Shown here piece by piece: positions 8,557-21,885 of a stretch of 64,000 nucleotides of DNA. The stretch is from contig JACKID010000001.1 of NCBI GenBank assembly GCA_020638675.1, positions 2,914,001 through 2,978,000 on the forward strand, read 5' to 3'. This DNA is from Planctomycetota bacterium (GTDB lineage Bacteria > Planctomycetota > UBA8742 > UBA2392). Every line of letters starts with the position of its first letter. Position 1 is the stretch's first letter. The position numbers and the translations under genes were made by a program. A model generated the notes under the pieces. That model ran no database searches, was not told the DNA's origin, and saw nothing but the letters and a program-made list of their open reading frames with translations.

Positions 8557-8651
8557 CCACCCGCCACAAATTCCCCACATTAAGGCAACGATTCCCGCAC
8601 AGCGCGGAGGCTTGTCGCGCCGATAGTTAAGGTGCCCCCCGGAGGTCAGCC

Positions 8652-8798
8652 ATGGATCCTGAGCTGAAGATCGAACAGCAGGCGAGCGGTCGTTGGGCCA
8701 TCGTCGAAGAGACGCCCTACGGCGAGCGCAAAGTGCTGGAAGAACACGCCACGGTGCAGGACGCCCACGCCTCGCAGCGCCTGCCGCGAATCAGCTAG
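8652..8798 (+). CDS. 48-residue conserved-looking small protein
   Basis: An ATG with GGAGG 6 nt upstream opens a 48-residue frame, MDPELKIEQQ... ending in ...RLPRIS. The segment RWAIVEETPYGERKVLEEH is well balanced and protein-like. It is acidic at the start and has no membrane segment or cysteine. It lies 40 bp upstream of the aminotransferase gene, in the same direction, and could be co-transcribed. No family is recognised. The strong ribosome site is the main support. Confidence 0.6.
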   Translation: MDPELKIEQQASGRWAIVEETPYGERKVLEEHATVQDAHASQRLPRIS

Positions 8799-8837
8799 CG
8801 GGTTTTCTGCGCCGCGCGAATGTTGCATGATCGACCC

Positions 8838-10142
8838 ATGGCCGACAGCAGCGACAGCACACGCGCACCCGACGTACAGCTCAACCTCAACATCCGCGGC
8901 ATGAAGCCGTCGGCGACGGTTTCGATCAATGAGCGCAGCAACCAGCTGCTCGCGGAAGGTCGCAACATCTACAAGCTCGGGCTGGGGCAATCGCCGTTTC
9001 CGGTGCCCGACGTCGTAGTCAACGAGCTCAAGGCCAACGCCTACCAGAAGGACTACCTGCCCGTGAAGGGCCTGAAGGTCCTGCGTGACGCCGTGGCCGA
9101 CTACCACCGCCGCGGCGAAGGCTGCGCGGCCACGGGCGACGACGTGCTGATCGGGCCCGGCAGCAAAGAGCTGATGTTCCTGCTGCAGCTTGTGTACTAC
9201 GGCGACCTGGTGATTCCCGCGCCCGCGTGGGTCAGCTACGCGCCGCAGGCCAAGATCATCGGGCGCAACGTCAATTTCCTCGCGACCGACGCCGAGCATG
9301 ACTGGATGCTCACGGCCGATCAGCTTGACGAGCACTGCGCCGAGGACCCGGAGCGACCGCGCGTCGTGATCCTGAACTATCCCAGCAACCCCACCGGGCG
9401 CACGTACACCGCGCCCGAGCTTGAGGCCATCGCCAAGGTTGCCAAGAAGTACAAGATCGTGATGCTCAGCGACGAGATCTACGGCGAGCTGCACCACGAG
9501 GGCAACCACGTCAGCATCTCGCGCTACTACCCCAAGGGCACGATCATCAGCAGCGGGCTCAGCAAGTGGTGCGGCGCCGGCGGCTGGCGCCTGGGCACGT
9601 TCACGTTCCCGCGCGAGCTGCGCTGGCTGCTGGACGCGATGGCCAGCGTCGCCAGCGAGACCTACACCAGCACCAGCGCGCCGATCCAGTACGCGGCCGT
9701 GCGGGCGTTCCGCGGCGGGGCGGAGCTTGAGCGCTACCTGTGGCGCTCGCGCAGGGTTCTCAAGGCGCTGGGCAACTGGATTGCGGACCGCCTGAATGCG
9801 GCCGCGATTCGGACGCTGCAGCCGCAGGGCGGGTTCTACCTGTTTCCCGACTTCACGCCGTTCGCGGAAATGCTGGCCGAAAAAGGCATCAAGAGCAGCC
9901 CGCAACTATGCGATCGTCTGCTGGAAGACACCGGCGTCGCGATCCTGCCGGGCATCGACTTCGGTCGCCCGAAATCGGAGCTGACGGCGCGCCTGGCGTA
10001 CGTCGACTTTGACGGGGCGCGGGCACTGGCGATTCTCGAGAGCAAAGGCGATGATTTGCGCATAGACGATGAGTTCCTGTTCACGCACTGCCCGAACGTC
10101 GTCAACGCCATCAACGCAGTCTGCAAGTGGGTGCAAGAGTAG
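8838..10142 (+). CDS. PLP-dependent class I/II aminotransferase
   Basis: A fold-type I aminotransferase of 434 residues. The PLP lysine is in SGLSKWCGAGGWRLG. NYPSNPTGRTYT supplies the Asn that contacts the cofactor, SDEIYGELHHEG carries the Asp and Tyr of the pyridoxal pocket, and the C-terminal half contains GVAILPG and LRARLA-like (LTARLAYVDFDG) segments. The start is the ATG at 8838, giving MADSSDST. The family includes aspartate/aromatic aminotransferases; the exact donor cannot be told from sequence alone. A TPR protein gene follows after 9 bp and is probably in the same operon. Confidence 0.88.
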   Translation: MADSSDSTRAPDVQLNLNIRGMKPSATVSINERSNQLLAEGRNIYKLGLGQSPFPVPDVVVNELKANAYQKDYLPVKGLKVLRDAVADYHRRGEGCAATGDDVLIGPGSKELMFLLQLVYYGDLVIPAPAWVSYAPQAKIIGRNVNFLATDAEHDWMLTADQLDEHCAEDPERPRVVILNYPSNPTGRTYTAPELEAIAKVAKKYKIVMLSDEIYGELHHEGNHVSISRYYPKGTIISSGLSKWCGAGGWRLGTFTFPRELRWLLDAMASVASETYTSTSAPIQYAAVRAFRGGAELERYLWRSRRVLKALGNWIADRLNAAAIRTLQPQGGFYLFPDFTPFAEMLAEKGIKSSPQLCDRLLEDTGVAILPGIDFGRPKSELTARLAYVDFDGARALAILESKGDDLRIDDEFLFTHCPNVVNAINAVCKWVQE

Positions 10143-10151
10143 CAGGCGACC

Positions 10152-11546
10152 ATGACCGCCGAAGACATCCCCACCCTGAAAGCGGCCATCGAGGCCGCCC
10201 GCAAGGCCCACGACCCTGACGAGCTCGCCCTTCGCCTCCGCCTCGCGCGCCACCCGGAGCAGGACGTCACAACCCGCGTCCAGGAGATGGTCACGGCTGC
10301 CGCCTGCGCCGACCGGCTGGGAGAGCCCGTGCAGGCGCGAAGCCTGGCGGAAAGCGCGCTGGAGCTTGCGACCCTGCACAACCTGAAGGGTCCGCGCGCC
10401 GCGGCGCTGTACGACCTCGGCGTCCAGCTGCGCTGGGCGGGTGAACTTGCCCGCTCGGAGTCGTTGCTGCGCGAGGCCGTGGAGATCGCATCGGAGCTGC
10501 CGAACAAGCGCGAGCACGCCCGTTGCCGCAGCGGTCTCGCCAGCACGCTCTACCGCCTCGGGAAGGTGGATGAGGCGTACGACGAGTCGCTGATTGCCAC
10601 CCGCATCTACCGCGACATCGGCGTTCTCAGCGGGGTGACGCTCTCGCTGCACCTGCAGGCGCAGATTCGCGGCTCGCAGGGGCTGCTCGATGAGGCCCGG
10701 GCGCTGCTGGAAGAGGTGGTGGAACTCGACGCCATCTCCGGTGATTTCCTCGGCCAGGCGCGCAGCCTGGGCAATCTCGCGGTGCTGCTGTCACAGATGC
10801 AGCTGCCGGATGAGGCCATCGCGCGCCTTGAGCATGCGAAGCGGCTGTTCGAGAAAGTGCACAGCACCGGCGACGTCCTGCGGGCCGGGCGCAACATCGC
10901 GTCCGTCCACGCCGACCAGGGCAAGTTTGAGCTGGCGCTGCAATCCCTTAACGCCATGGAAGAAGAAGCGCGGCGCATCGGCAACACGGCCGAGCACTCC
11001 CAGACGCTGGTCTCGCAGGCCGACGTGCTGCAACAACTCGGGCGAAACGACGAAGCCGCCGAGAAGCTCGTGCTCGCCAAGGCCTCCGCGGGCGACGGCT
11101 GGATGCTTGACCATGCGCGGCTTGCGGCAGCGATCCGCGCGCGCATTGCATTGAGCAAAGGCGACGTAGCCGCAGCCGTCGCGCTCGCCACGGAATCCGA
11201 GACTCACGCCCGGACGGCCGGGAAGCAGCTGCTCATTGCCGGATCGCTTCAACTGAAGGCGGAAGCCATGCGGATGGCGGGCGACCTGACGGGCGCGCGC
11301 GAAGCGACACTGGAGAGCATCGAGATTCTCGACGCTGCCAACGCCGGGCGCACCGATCAGTACCTGATATGCGTCACCCTCGCGGCCCAACTGGAACACG
11401 AACGAGGCAACGACGAGGAAGCCGGCTTCCTGGCAAGAGAAGGCAACTCGCTGCGAGAGCTGTTGAAGATCGATGACACCACACCCAGCCCGAAGCTCAG
11501 GCGCGTCGTCGAGATCCTGAATGAGCTTACGCGTCACTCCGGCTAG
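10152..11546 (+). CDS. Tetratricopeptide-repeat protein
   Basis: 464 residues made almost entirely of paired helices with TPR spacing (for example AAALYDLGVQLRWAGELARS and ARSLGNLAVLLSQMQLPDEA). There is no signal peptide or membrane helix, so it is probably a cytoplasmic scaffold or sensor of the kinase-associated TPR type. It follows the aminotransferase gene by 9 bp and is convergent with the giant WD40 kinase gene, whose stop is 35 bp away. No catalytic domain is visible. Confidence 0.8.
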   Translation: MTAEDIPTLKAAIEAARKAHDPDELALRLRLARHPEQDVTTRVQEMVTAAACADRLGEPVQARSLAESALELATLHNLKGPRAAALYDLGVQLRWAGELARSESLLREAVEIASELPNKREHARCRSGLASTLYRLGKVDEAYDESLIATRIYRDIGVLSGVTLSLHLQAQIRGSQGLLDEARALLEEVVELDAISGDFLGQARSLGNLAVLLSQMQLPDEAIARLEHAKRLFEKVHSTGDVLRAGRNIASVHADQGKFELALQSLNAMEEEARRIGNTAEHSQTLVSQADVLQQLGRNDEAAEKLVLAKASAGDGWMLDHARLAAAIRARIALSKGDVAAAVALATESETHARTAGKQLLIAGSLQLKAEAMRMAGDLTGAREATLESIEILDAANAGRTDQYLICVTLAAQLEHERGNDEEAGFLAREGNSLRELLKIDDTTPSPKLRRVVEILNELTRHSG

Positions 11547-11581
11547 CACTGACCCGTATGGGACGCCGCCGGCTGCCGGGG

Positions 11582-15994
<4,413 letters not shown>

Positions 15995-16135
15995 CTGAGT
16001 TCGACGTTTTAGCGCGGATCAATCGCCCTGTTAAAGGGCGAGTAGCCATTTTCGCCCGGGAAAAACGGGTCTTTCCGGGGCTGGAACAATCTACCCTGTC
16101 GCGCGGTTAGTCACACAGGAAACCGGAGCAAGCGA

Positions 16136-16978
16136 ATGGCAGACACCATCAGGATCCCCGCGGACTTCAAGGCGGTCGTCATGACGCCCCCCGCGCGGGT
16201 GGACAGCAGCACCGTTCCGCTGCTGCAGCAGTTCGCGAAACAGCAGAAGCTCGATACTTTCGACGGGCACCGCATCATGCACCTGCACCAGGTCGAGTCG
16301 ATCGACTCCTCGGCCGTGGCGGGTTTGCTGGATGTCATCAAGACCGCCGAGAAATACGGCAAGCAGTTCCTGATGTGCGACCCCCCGCCGATCGTGCGCA
16401 GCTACCTCGAGCTGTACGGCGCGGCCGGTGCGGTCGAAGGCCGCGTGCTGAGCAGCGCCAATGACGGCACCTACAAGTCGGTGCTGTTGAACTTCGTGCC
16501 GCCGTTCGTGCCGAACCCGCAAGGGCGCATGGATATCTATGAAAAGGGCAAGCCCCGCTCGTATGAGTTCGGGCCGCGCGGGCTGAAGGAAATCGCGCCC
16601 GTGGACCTCGGCTCGCATCCGCCGAAGGCCCCCACCCGTGCCAGCCGCATGGAAGTGCACGAAGGCAACCAGCGAAAAGAGATGAAGGCCGACGGCTTCG
16701 TCTACGTGCGCAAGCACAACTGCGGCTGCGGCGCGACGCATACCACCTTCGACAAGCTCCACCAGTTGCACGGCTGGATCAAGGCCAAGGGCTTCGACTT
16801 CCGCGACATCGAGCTGTGGGCCAGCGACATCCCGGCCGGCATCGTCACCGAGAAGATGACTTTCCGCGACCGCCTGCACTACGAGCAGTTCCAGACGCTG
16901 CTGAAGATCGACAGCGGATGGAAGAGCATCGAAGCGCCGATGGAGCACCTCGAAGAAGAGTACTACTACGCCTATTAG
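16136..16978 (+). CDS. STAS-domain protein with uncharacterised C-terminal domain
   Basis: The N-terminal 110 residues form a STAS domain as in anti-sigma-factor antagonists: VESIDSSAVAGLLDVIKTAE has the D-S-S core where SpoIIAA-type proteins are phosphorylated, and GKQFLMCDPPPIV follows. After about residue 110 is a distinct region with a Cys pair (HNCGCGATHTTFDKL) and a Tyr-rich C-terminus (EEEYYYAY). ACAGGAAACCGGAG precedes the ATG. The gene is divergent from the WD40 kinase, separated by 141 bp, so a kinase/antagonist pairing is possible. The C-terminal domain is not recognised. Confidence 0.75.
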   Translation: MADTIRIPADFKAVVMTPPARVDSSTVPLLQQFAKQQKLDTFDGHRIMHLHQVESIDSSAVAGLLDVIKTAEKYGKQFLMCDPPPIVRSYLELYGAAGAVEGRVLSSANDGTYKSVLLNFVPPFVPNPQGRMDIYEKGKPRSYEFGPRGLKEIAPVDLGSHPPKAPTRASRMEVHEGNQRKEMKADGFVYVRKHNCGCGATHTTFDKLHQLHGWIKAKGFDFRDIELWASDIPAGIVTEKMTFRDRLHYEQFQTLLKIDSGWKSIEAPMEHLEEEYYYAY

Positions 16979-17038
16979 CGGGTTGCCCGAAATCACTCCA
17001 GACGCCATCGTGGGCACAGGGCAAACCGGGCTGGAAGC

Positions 17039-19867
17039 GTGCATCACGGACCTGAACTGACCATCGTACTGGTGGCCTGCTTCGTGCTGGCCGTCGGTGC
17101 AGGCGTGAAACTTGCCGCCAAGCGCCTCAAGTTTCCCTACTCGGTCGCGATGCTCATGCTCGGGCTGGGTTCCGGCGCCTTGTTGTTGCTGCTTCGTCAT
17201 CTTGAGTTGCTGCCGCACTCTCTCGAACAACTCGCCACTGGCACTCCCCTCAGCACGGACATGATCCTGTTCGTGTTTGTACCGACCCTCGTGTTCGAGT
17301 CAGCCGTGTCGCTCGACACCTATCACTTCGGACGCAATATTGGCCCAATCACGACCCTCGCGGTTCCAGCTATGCTGGCCTGTACGCTGGCGACGGCCGG
17401 GTTGATGGTGGGAGTGACCGGGCTTGGCTGGAACTGGACGCTCCCTGTCGCGCTCGTGTTCGGTGCGCTGATCAGCGCAACGGACCCGGTTGCCGTCGTT
17501 GCCCTGTTAAGAGACGTCGGCGCGCCCAAGCGACTGTCGCTCCTGATCGAGGGCGAGTCGCTGCTCAACGACGCCACGGCAATCGTCGCATTCACCCTTC
17601 TCATGGCGTTGGCAGCAGGCGGCGAGTTCAGCGCGAGTGCATCCGTGCTCGGGTTCCTGAAAGTGCTTGCCGGAGGGATCGGCGTCGGGCTGGTGATGGC
17701 GTTGTCGCTCACGTGGCTGCTCAGCCGGATCTTCGACGAGCCGAAAGTCGAAATCACCCTCACCATCGTCATGGGGTACGCGACCATGATTCTCGCCGAG
17801 GCGTCGCTGCATGTGTCCGGCGTCATTGCCGTCGTCACCCTCGGGCTCTGGATGAGCGGCCCAGGTCGGCCGGCGATCAGTCCGGCCGTGCGCCAGCAGG
17901 CAAGTCAGTTTCTCGGCATGCTTACGCACATCGCCAACACTCTGATCTTCTTCCTTGCCGGCGTGGTGATCGCCAGCCAGTTCCAGCTCTTCACGCTGAC
18001 CGGCGTCCTGATCACGCTGATTGCCTGGCTCGGAATCATGGTCATCCGCTTTGGTGCTGTTTTCCTGTTCAACCCGGTGATGGGGCTGATCGGACCGCGC
18101 GTGACGGCGCGGCAGTCGTTGGTGATTTCCTGGGGCGGATTGCGTGGCGCCGTTTCGCTCGCCCTCGGGCTGCTGGTCGCAGCGGATCCCTCGCTGCCGT
18201 CAGACGTGCGTGGGCAGATCCTGCGCGTTACGGCAGGCGTCGTGCTGCTGACCATCCTCGTGAATGGCACCACGATGGGACTGATCCTGCGCAAGCTCGG
18301 CTTCACGAAACGCCCGCCGGGAGAGCGTTTGCTGCGGCTGCTGGCACAGTCCCGCATTCTCAATCAGCTTGAGGCCGACGTTGACCGTCTCGCCTCGCGT
18401 TCCAGATACCGCACAATTCACTGGCCCGAGATTCGGGAATCTCTGCGCGAGCGTTGCCGCGTCATTGATGAGCACCTGCGCGAAAGCCGCAACGAGCTTC
18501 GACGCGACAACCCGGCCGAGCTGGAACAGCTTGCCTGGTACCAGGCGATCGCGATTGAGCACTCCGCCTACGACGAGTCAAACGAAACCGGCATGATCAG
18601 CGGGGCGACTCTGCAGATCCTGTCCTACGAGATCGATGCCCAGTTGGAACGCCTGGCGAACGGCGACCTGCGCGGACCGGAGAGACGTTCGGGGCGAGCG
18701 CTGAAGCTGCGGAACTTCCTGCTGCGCGCAGCGCGCAAGCTGCCTTTCATGTCCGGCACGCTTGCATTCTTGGATATCTCGCGCCTCTACGAGCTGGCCT
18801 GGACCGAGGCGCTGGCCGCGACCCGCGTGATCCACGCACTGGAAAAGAGCCCGGACCATGCCTCCGAGGGCGTACGCAAAGTGATCGCCAGCTACGAACG
18901 CTTCCGACGCAATGCCCATGAGTCACTGGAAGATCTGCGCAACAATGCGCCGGAGATCGCCACGGCCGTGGAGCAGAGGCTGGGCAAGAGGGTTGAACTC
19001 AATCTGGAACGAGCCGCACTGGAACGCTTTGACCACGAAGGCCTGATCCCGGACAACGTCGCCACGGATTTCCTGAAGGTCATCGAGCAACGGATGGCCA
19101 AGCTCGCGCTCTCACCGGTGCGTGGCAGCTTGCCGTCCAAGGTCGAGCTGCTGCGGGGCATTCCGTTGTTTCGCTCGGTGGATCCGGATCTGCTGGAGAA
19201 GCTGGCCGGCCGGGCAAGTGAAGTCGTGTTTGCCAAGGACGAGACGCTGATTCAGGAAGGGCAGAAGGGCGACTCAATGTTCATCATCGCGCGCGGCGCC
19301 GCGCAGGTCTTGCACGGCGAGGGTGAGAATGAACGTCTGCTGGACGTGCTCGGCGGCGGCGACGTTGTCGGCGAAATGGCGCTTCTGACAGGCGAGCCTC
19401 GCAGCGCCACCGTGCGAGCGGCCACCACTCTGACGGCGCTGAAGCTGCACTTGTCGGCCGTTCGCGAGCTGATGGAAGAGTCACCCGACCTGAAACACCA
19501 GATTGAAAACGCCTGGGCTCGCCACGTGTTCGACAACCTGCTCCGCGGTGACGAGGCGTGGCAGCACCTGATGCACACGCAACGCGCCGAGTGGGCGCGA
19601 GACAAACGGCAACTGCTCCTGCACGCTGGCGAGAAGCTGGATACGAAAGAGGCTCGCTGGGTGTTCCTGCTGTCCGGCGCTCTGAGATTGCGCGACGGAG
19701 TACGCGAAGCGCCGGCCCTACTGAACGCGGAGCATGCACGCGGGCTCGAAGCAGAACGGGACTCACGCGTCATCCTGCTCGACGAGCCCCCGATTCATCC
19801 GCTTTCGCCGCAGGCGTCCCTGCTGGGGTGGCCCCCGCATCCGGCAACAGCAGACGAAGACAAATAG
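17039..19867 (+). CDS. CPA1-type Na+/H+ antiporter with cyclic-nucleotide-binding domain
   Basis: The first 430 residues form about 12 membrane helices of the NhaP/SOS1 cation:proton antiporter family, with the hallmark SATDPVAVVALL and EGESLLNDATAIVAF motifs and GGLRGAVSLALGL. A long cytoplasmic helical part (about 430-720) leads to a cNMP-binding fold with LFRSVDPDLLEKLA, GDSMFIIARGAAQV and GEMALLTGEPRSATVRA, close to the phosphate-binding cassette. This resembles plant and bacterial SOS1-like exchangers. It probably exports Na+ under allosteric control. The start is a GTG with GGAAG upstream. A terminator follows. Confidence 0.9.
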   Translation: MHHGPELTIVLVACFVLAVGAGVKLAAKRLKFPYSVAMLMLGLGSGALLLLLRHLELLPHSLEQLATGTPLSTDMILFVFVPTLVFESAVSLDTYHFGRNIGPITTLAVPAMLACTLATAGLMVGVTGLGWNWTLPVALVFGALISATDPVAVVALLRDVGAPKRLSLLIEGESLLNDATAIVAFTLLMALAAGGEFSASASVLGFLKVLAGGIGVGLVMALSLTWLLSRIFDEPKVEITLTIVMGYATMILAEASLHVSGVIAVVTLGLWMSGPGRPAISPAVRQQASQFLGMLTHIANTLIFFLAGVVIASQFQLFTLTGVLITLIAWLGIMVIRFGAVFLFNPVMGLIGPRVTARQSLVISWGGLRGAVSLALGLLVAADPSLPSDVRGQILRVTAGVVLLTILVNGTTMGLILRKLGFTKRPPGERLLRLLAQSRILNQLEADVDRLASRSRYRTIHWPEIRESLRERCRVIDEHLRESRNELRRDNPAELEQLAWYQAIAIEHSAYDESNETGMISGATLQILSYEIDAQLERLANGDLRGPERRSGRALKLRNFLLRAARKLPFMSGTLAFLDISRLYELAWTEALAATRVIHALEKSPDHASEGVRKVIASYERFRRNAHESLEDLRNNAPEIATAVEQRLGKRVELNLERAALERFDHEGLIPDNVATDFLKVIEQRMAKLALSPVRGSLPSKVELLRGIPLFRSVDPDLLEKLAGRASEVVFAKDETLIQEGQKGDSMFIIARGAAQVLHGEGENERLLDVLGGGDVVGEMALLTGEPRSATVRAATTLTALKLHLSAVRELMEESPDLKHQIENAWARHVFDNLLRGDEAWQHLMHTQRAEWARDKRQLLLHAGEKLDTKEARWVFLLSGALRLRDGVREAPALLNAEHARGLEAERDSRVILLDEPPIHPLSPQASLLGWPPHPATADEDK

Positions 19868-19870
19868 AAG

Positions 19871-19896
19871 CCGGGACAGGCGTGTGCCTGTCCCGG
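19871..19896. terminator. Bidirectional terminator hairpin
   Basis: Perfect 11-bp stem CCGGGACAGGC with a GTGT loop, followed by TCGTTGGTTT, between the antiporter stop and the convergent diheme cytochrome stop. Confidence 0.75.
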
Positions 19897-19913
19897 TCGT
19901 TGGTTTGCAGAGT

Positions 19914-20759
19914 CTAGCGGCGTTTCTTCTTGTAGACGTCGTGGCAGTTGCCGCAGCCATCGCCGATCTTCTGCTGCTCCTCGCCGGCCTTGTCCCACTT
20001 GCCGTCCTTTGCGAGCTTTGAGTACTCGGCAGCCGCGTTCTTGAAGTCCTCGACGAACTTCTTCCAGTCGGCCTGGTCGCGCACCTTCTCGCCGTCGTGG
20101 TCGCCGCCGCGCACGTTGCCGTCATAGCCCATCAGCTTGTCGGACAGCTCGGCTATCTTGTCGGCCGCAGCGACGCCCTTGTCTTTGTCCTTGGCTGTGG
20201 TGGCGGCCTGTACGCTCTTCCACTCGGCCTTGAAGTCGTCCATCACGCCTTCCATCTCGTCGTGCGAGAGGATCTCGACCTTGGCGGGCTTCAGCGACCG
20301 CACGAACGCCGTCAACTCCCACAGCTCGGCGTCACTGGCGGAGCCCTTGGACTTCATCTTCGACTTGCCCTCACCGGCGTAGCCTTCGTCGCCGGTCTTG
20401 ATGCGCCACAGGATGTACTGGTCGGTGACCGCGTCCTGGAACTCGGCGGTGGTCAGGTCCGTCGGCTTCGGGTCCATCTTGGCGGCGTACTTGCCGTCGC
20501 CCTTGCCAGCCTCGCCGTGGCAGCCCGCGCAACTGGATGCGTAGGCCTTCTTGCCGGCCGCGATACGGTCCGCGTCCTTGAGGTCGGGCGCTTCCATTTC
20601 CTTGAATTTCTCGGGCACTTCGGAGCGCTTGACCGCTTCCTTGGTGGGCTCGGCGTCGGGCTTCTCGGCTGGCTTTTCGTCCTGCGCCATGATCGACAGG
20701 CAGGTCGCCCCCAGGCAAAGGGCGAGCGCGACGGCGCACAAGGCTACTCGATTCAACAT
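19914..20759 (-). CDS. Diheme c-type cytochrome (class I domain plus c'-like domain)
   Basis: A secreted protein with a signal peptide (CAVALALCLGATCLSIMA). The first heme site CAGCH lies about 75 residues in, within GKKAYASSCAGCHGEAGKGDG, typical of class I cytochrome c. A second heme site CGNCH is close to the C-terminus in GDGCGNCHDVY, at the end of a helical bundle as in cytochrome c'. The second half is clearly paralogous to the protein encoded at 20892-21446. The start is the ATG at 20759, with AGGA 7 nt upstream. It probably acts in periplasmic electron transfer. Confidence 0.85.
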   Translation of the reverse strand: MLNRVALCAVALALCLGATCLSIMAQDEKPAEKPDAEPTKEAVKRSEVPEKFKEMEAPDLKDADRIAAGKKAYASSCAGCHGEAGKGDGKYAAKMDPKPTDLTTAEFQDAVTDQYILWRIKTGDEGYAGEGKSKMKSKGSASDAELWELTAFVRSLKPAKVEILSHDEMEGVMDDFKAEWKSVQAATTAKDKDKGVAAADKIAELSDKLMGYDGNVRGGDHDGEKVRDQADWKKFVEDFKNAAAEYSKLAKDGKWDKAGEEQQKIGDGCGNCHDVYKKKRR

Positions 20760-20851
20760 ATGGTGTTCCTGATAGGTCCCACTAGGTGTGGAGATGATGG
20801 CCCGATACTTACCAACTGCGCCGTCCATTGCACGGAATATGCCAAAAGTAA

Positions 20852-20875
20852 CGGGCCGGGGCTCGGCCCCGGCCC
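20852..20875 (-). terminator. Terminator of the c'-like cytochrome gene
   Basis: An 11-bp GC stem (CGGGCCGGGGC) with a tiny loop. On the minus strand it is followed by TTACTTTTGG, just after the stop of the upstream cytochrome gene. Confidence 0.7.
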
Positions 20876-20891
20876 GCGTTGCAGGACTGCG

Positions 20892-21446
20892 CTAGTCTTC
20901 TTCTTCGGGTTGGTAGACGTCGTGGCAGGCGCCGCAGGTGTCGCCGGCCTTTTCCTTGGCCTCGTCGACCTTGTCCCACTTGCTCTTGTTGGCCTGCTTC
21001 GAGATTTCCTTGGCGGCCTCCTCAAGCTTGTCGAGCCACTCCTTGAAATCCTTCTGGTCGCGGGCCTTCTTGCCCTTTTCGTCGCCGGTGAGCACTTCGC
21101 CGTCGTACTTGCGGAACTTGGCGGCGTGGTCGGCAATGATGTCGGCCTGTTCGGCGACAACGTCGCCGCGCTTGTTCTTCAGGTTCATCTTGAGCTTGTT
21201 CCAGGCCTTCTCCATGGCTTCCATGGTTTCTTCGGCCTCGTGGTGCGTGAGGTACTTCTCTTCCTTTTCGTCGTCTTTCTTTTCGTCCTTGCCCTCGTCG
21301 GTCTTGCCTTCGTCCTTCTTCTCTTCCTTCTTGTCTTCTTTCTTGGCGTCTTCCTTGCCCTTTACGGTCTGGGCGTGGATCAACCCGACGCCGGCGAAGA
21401 CGAGAGAAAAGACGAGCAGGCAAGCTGCGATCACCCGGTAACTCAT
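20892..21446 (-). CDS. c'-like monoheme cytochrome with Lys/Glu-rich linker
   Basis: A signal peptide (VIAACLLVFSLVFAGVG) is followed by a roughly 40-residue stretch made almost only of Lys, Glu and Asp. A four-helix-like domain comes next, with its single CGACH heme site 8 residues before the C-terminus, as in cytochrome c'. It shares RDQKDFKEWLDKLEEAAKEI-type sequence with the C-terminal half of the diheme cytochrome downstream, so one arose by duplication. The charged linker may tether the domain to the membrane or peptidoglycan. Its role is probably electron transfer; the partners are unknown. Confidence 0.8.
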   Translation of the reverse strand: MSYRVIAACLLVFSLVFAGVGLIHAQTVKGKEDAKKEDKKEEKKDEGKTDEGKDEKKDDEKEEKYLTHHEAEETMEAMEKAWNKLKMNLKNKRGDVVAEQADIIADHAAKFRKYDGEVLTGDEKGKKARDQKDFKEWLDKLEEAAKEISKQANKSKWDKVDEAKEKAGDTCGACHDVYQPEEED

Positions 21447-21597
21447 TTCACTTCTCCGAACTTATCGACCCCATTCCCACAGCAGACGCGGGAATCACCT
21501 CATGATACGCTTCGTTCCCCCATGCGGTAGCACGAAATAATCTCGCACATGGTGCGGCAATTTGTCGTACAATGAAACCTTTGCGCAGGATATATGA

Positions 21598-21885
21598 ATG
21601 GCTTCCAAGTCCAGCAGGGACAAGCAGAAGGAACCAACTAGTCCAACCCCGGGAATGGTCACCAAGCTTTTCGACAGGGTGCGCATCATCAAGCACCATC
21701 ACCCGGAATTGTCCCGCAAGATTGATGGCCATGAAGCGACGATCCGCGATCGCCTCATGAACATCAAGGACGCGATCGACGAGTTCCCCCCCATGGAACG
21801 CGAGTTGATCACCGTGTTGGTAATCAACGGCATCCACAAGATGTGCGACGAAATCCTGATCGAAGAATCACCGGACGGCGCATAG
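21598..21885 (+). CDS. Small helical protein paired with a protein kinase
   Basis: A 95-residue protein, basic at the N-terminus and acidic at the end (EILIEESPDGA), mostly helical, without membrane segments. Its stop codon is immediately followed by the ATG of the kinase, so the two are translated from one message and probably act together, for example as regulator and kinase or as substrate. No family is recognised. The start is the ATG in GGATATATGAATGGCT; a GCAGGA sequence lies about 8 nt upstream. Confidence 0.7.
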   Translation: MASKSSRDKQKEPTSPTPGMVTKLFDRVRIIKHHHPELSRKIDGHEATIRDRLMNIKDAIDEFPPMERELITVLVINGIHKMCDEILIEESPDGA

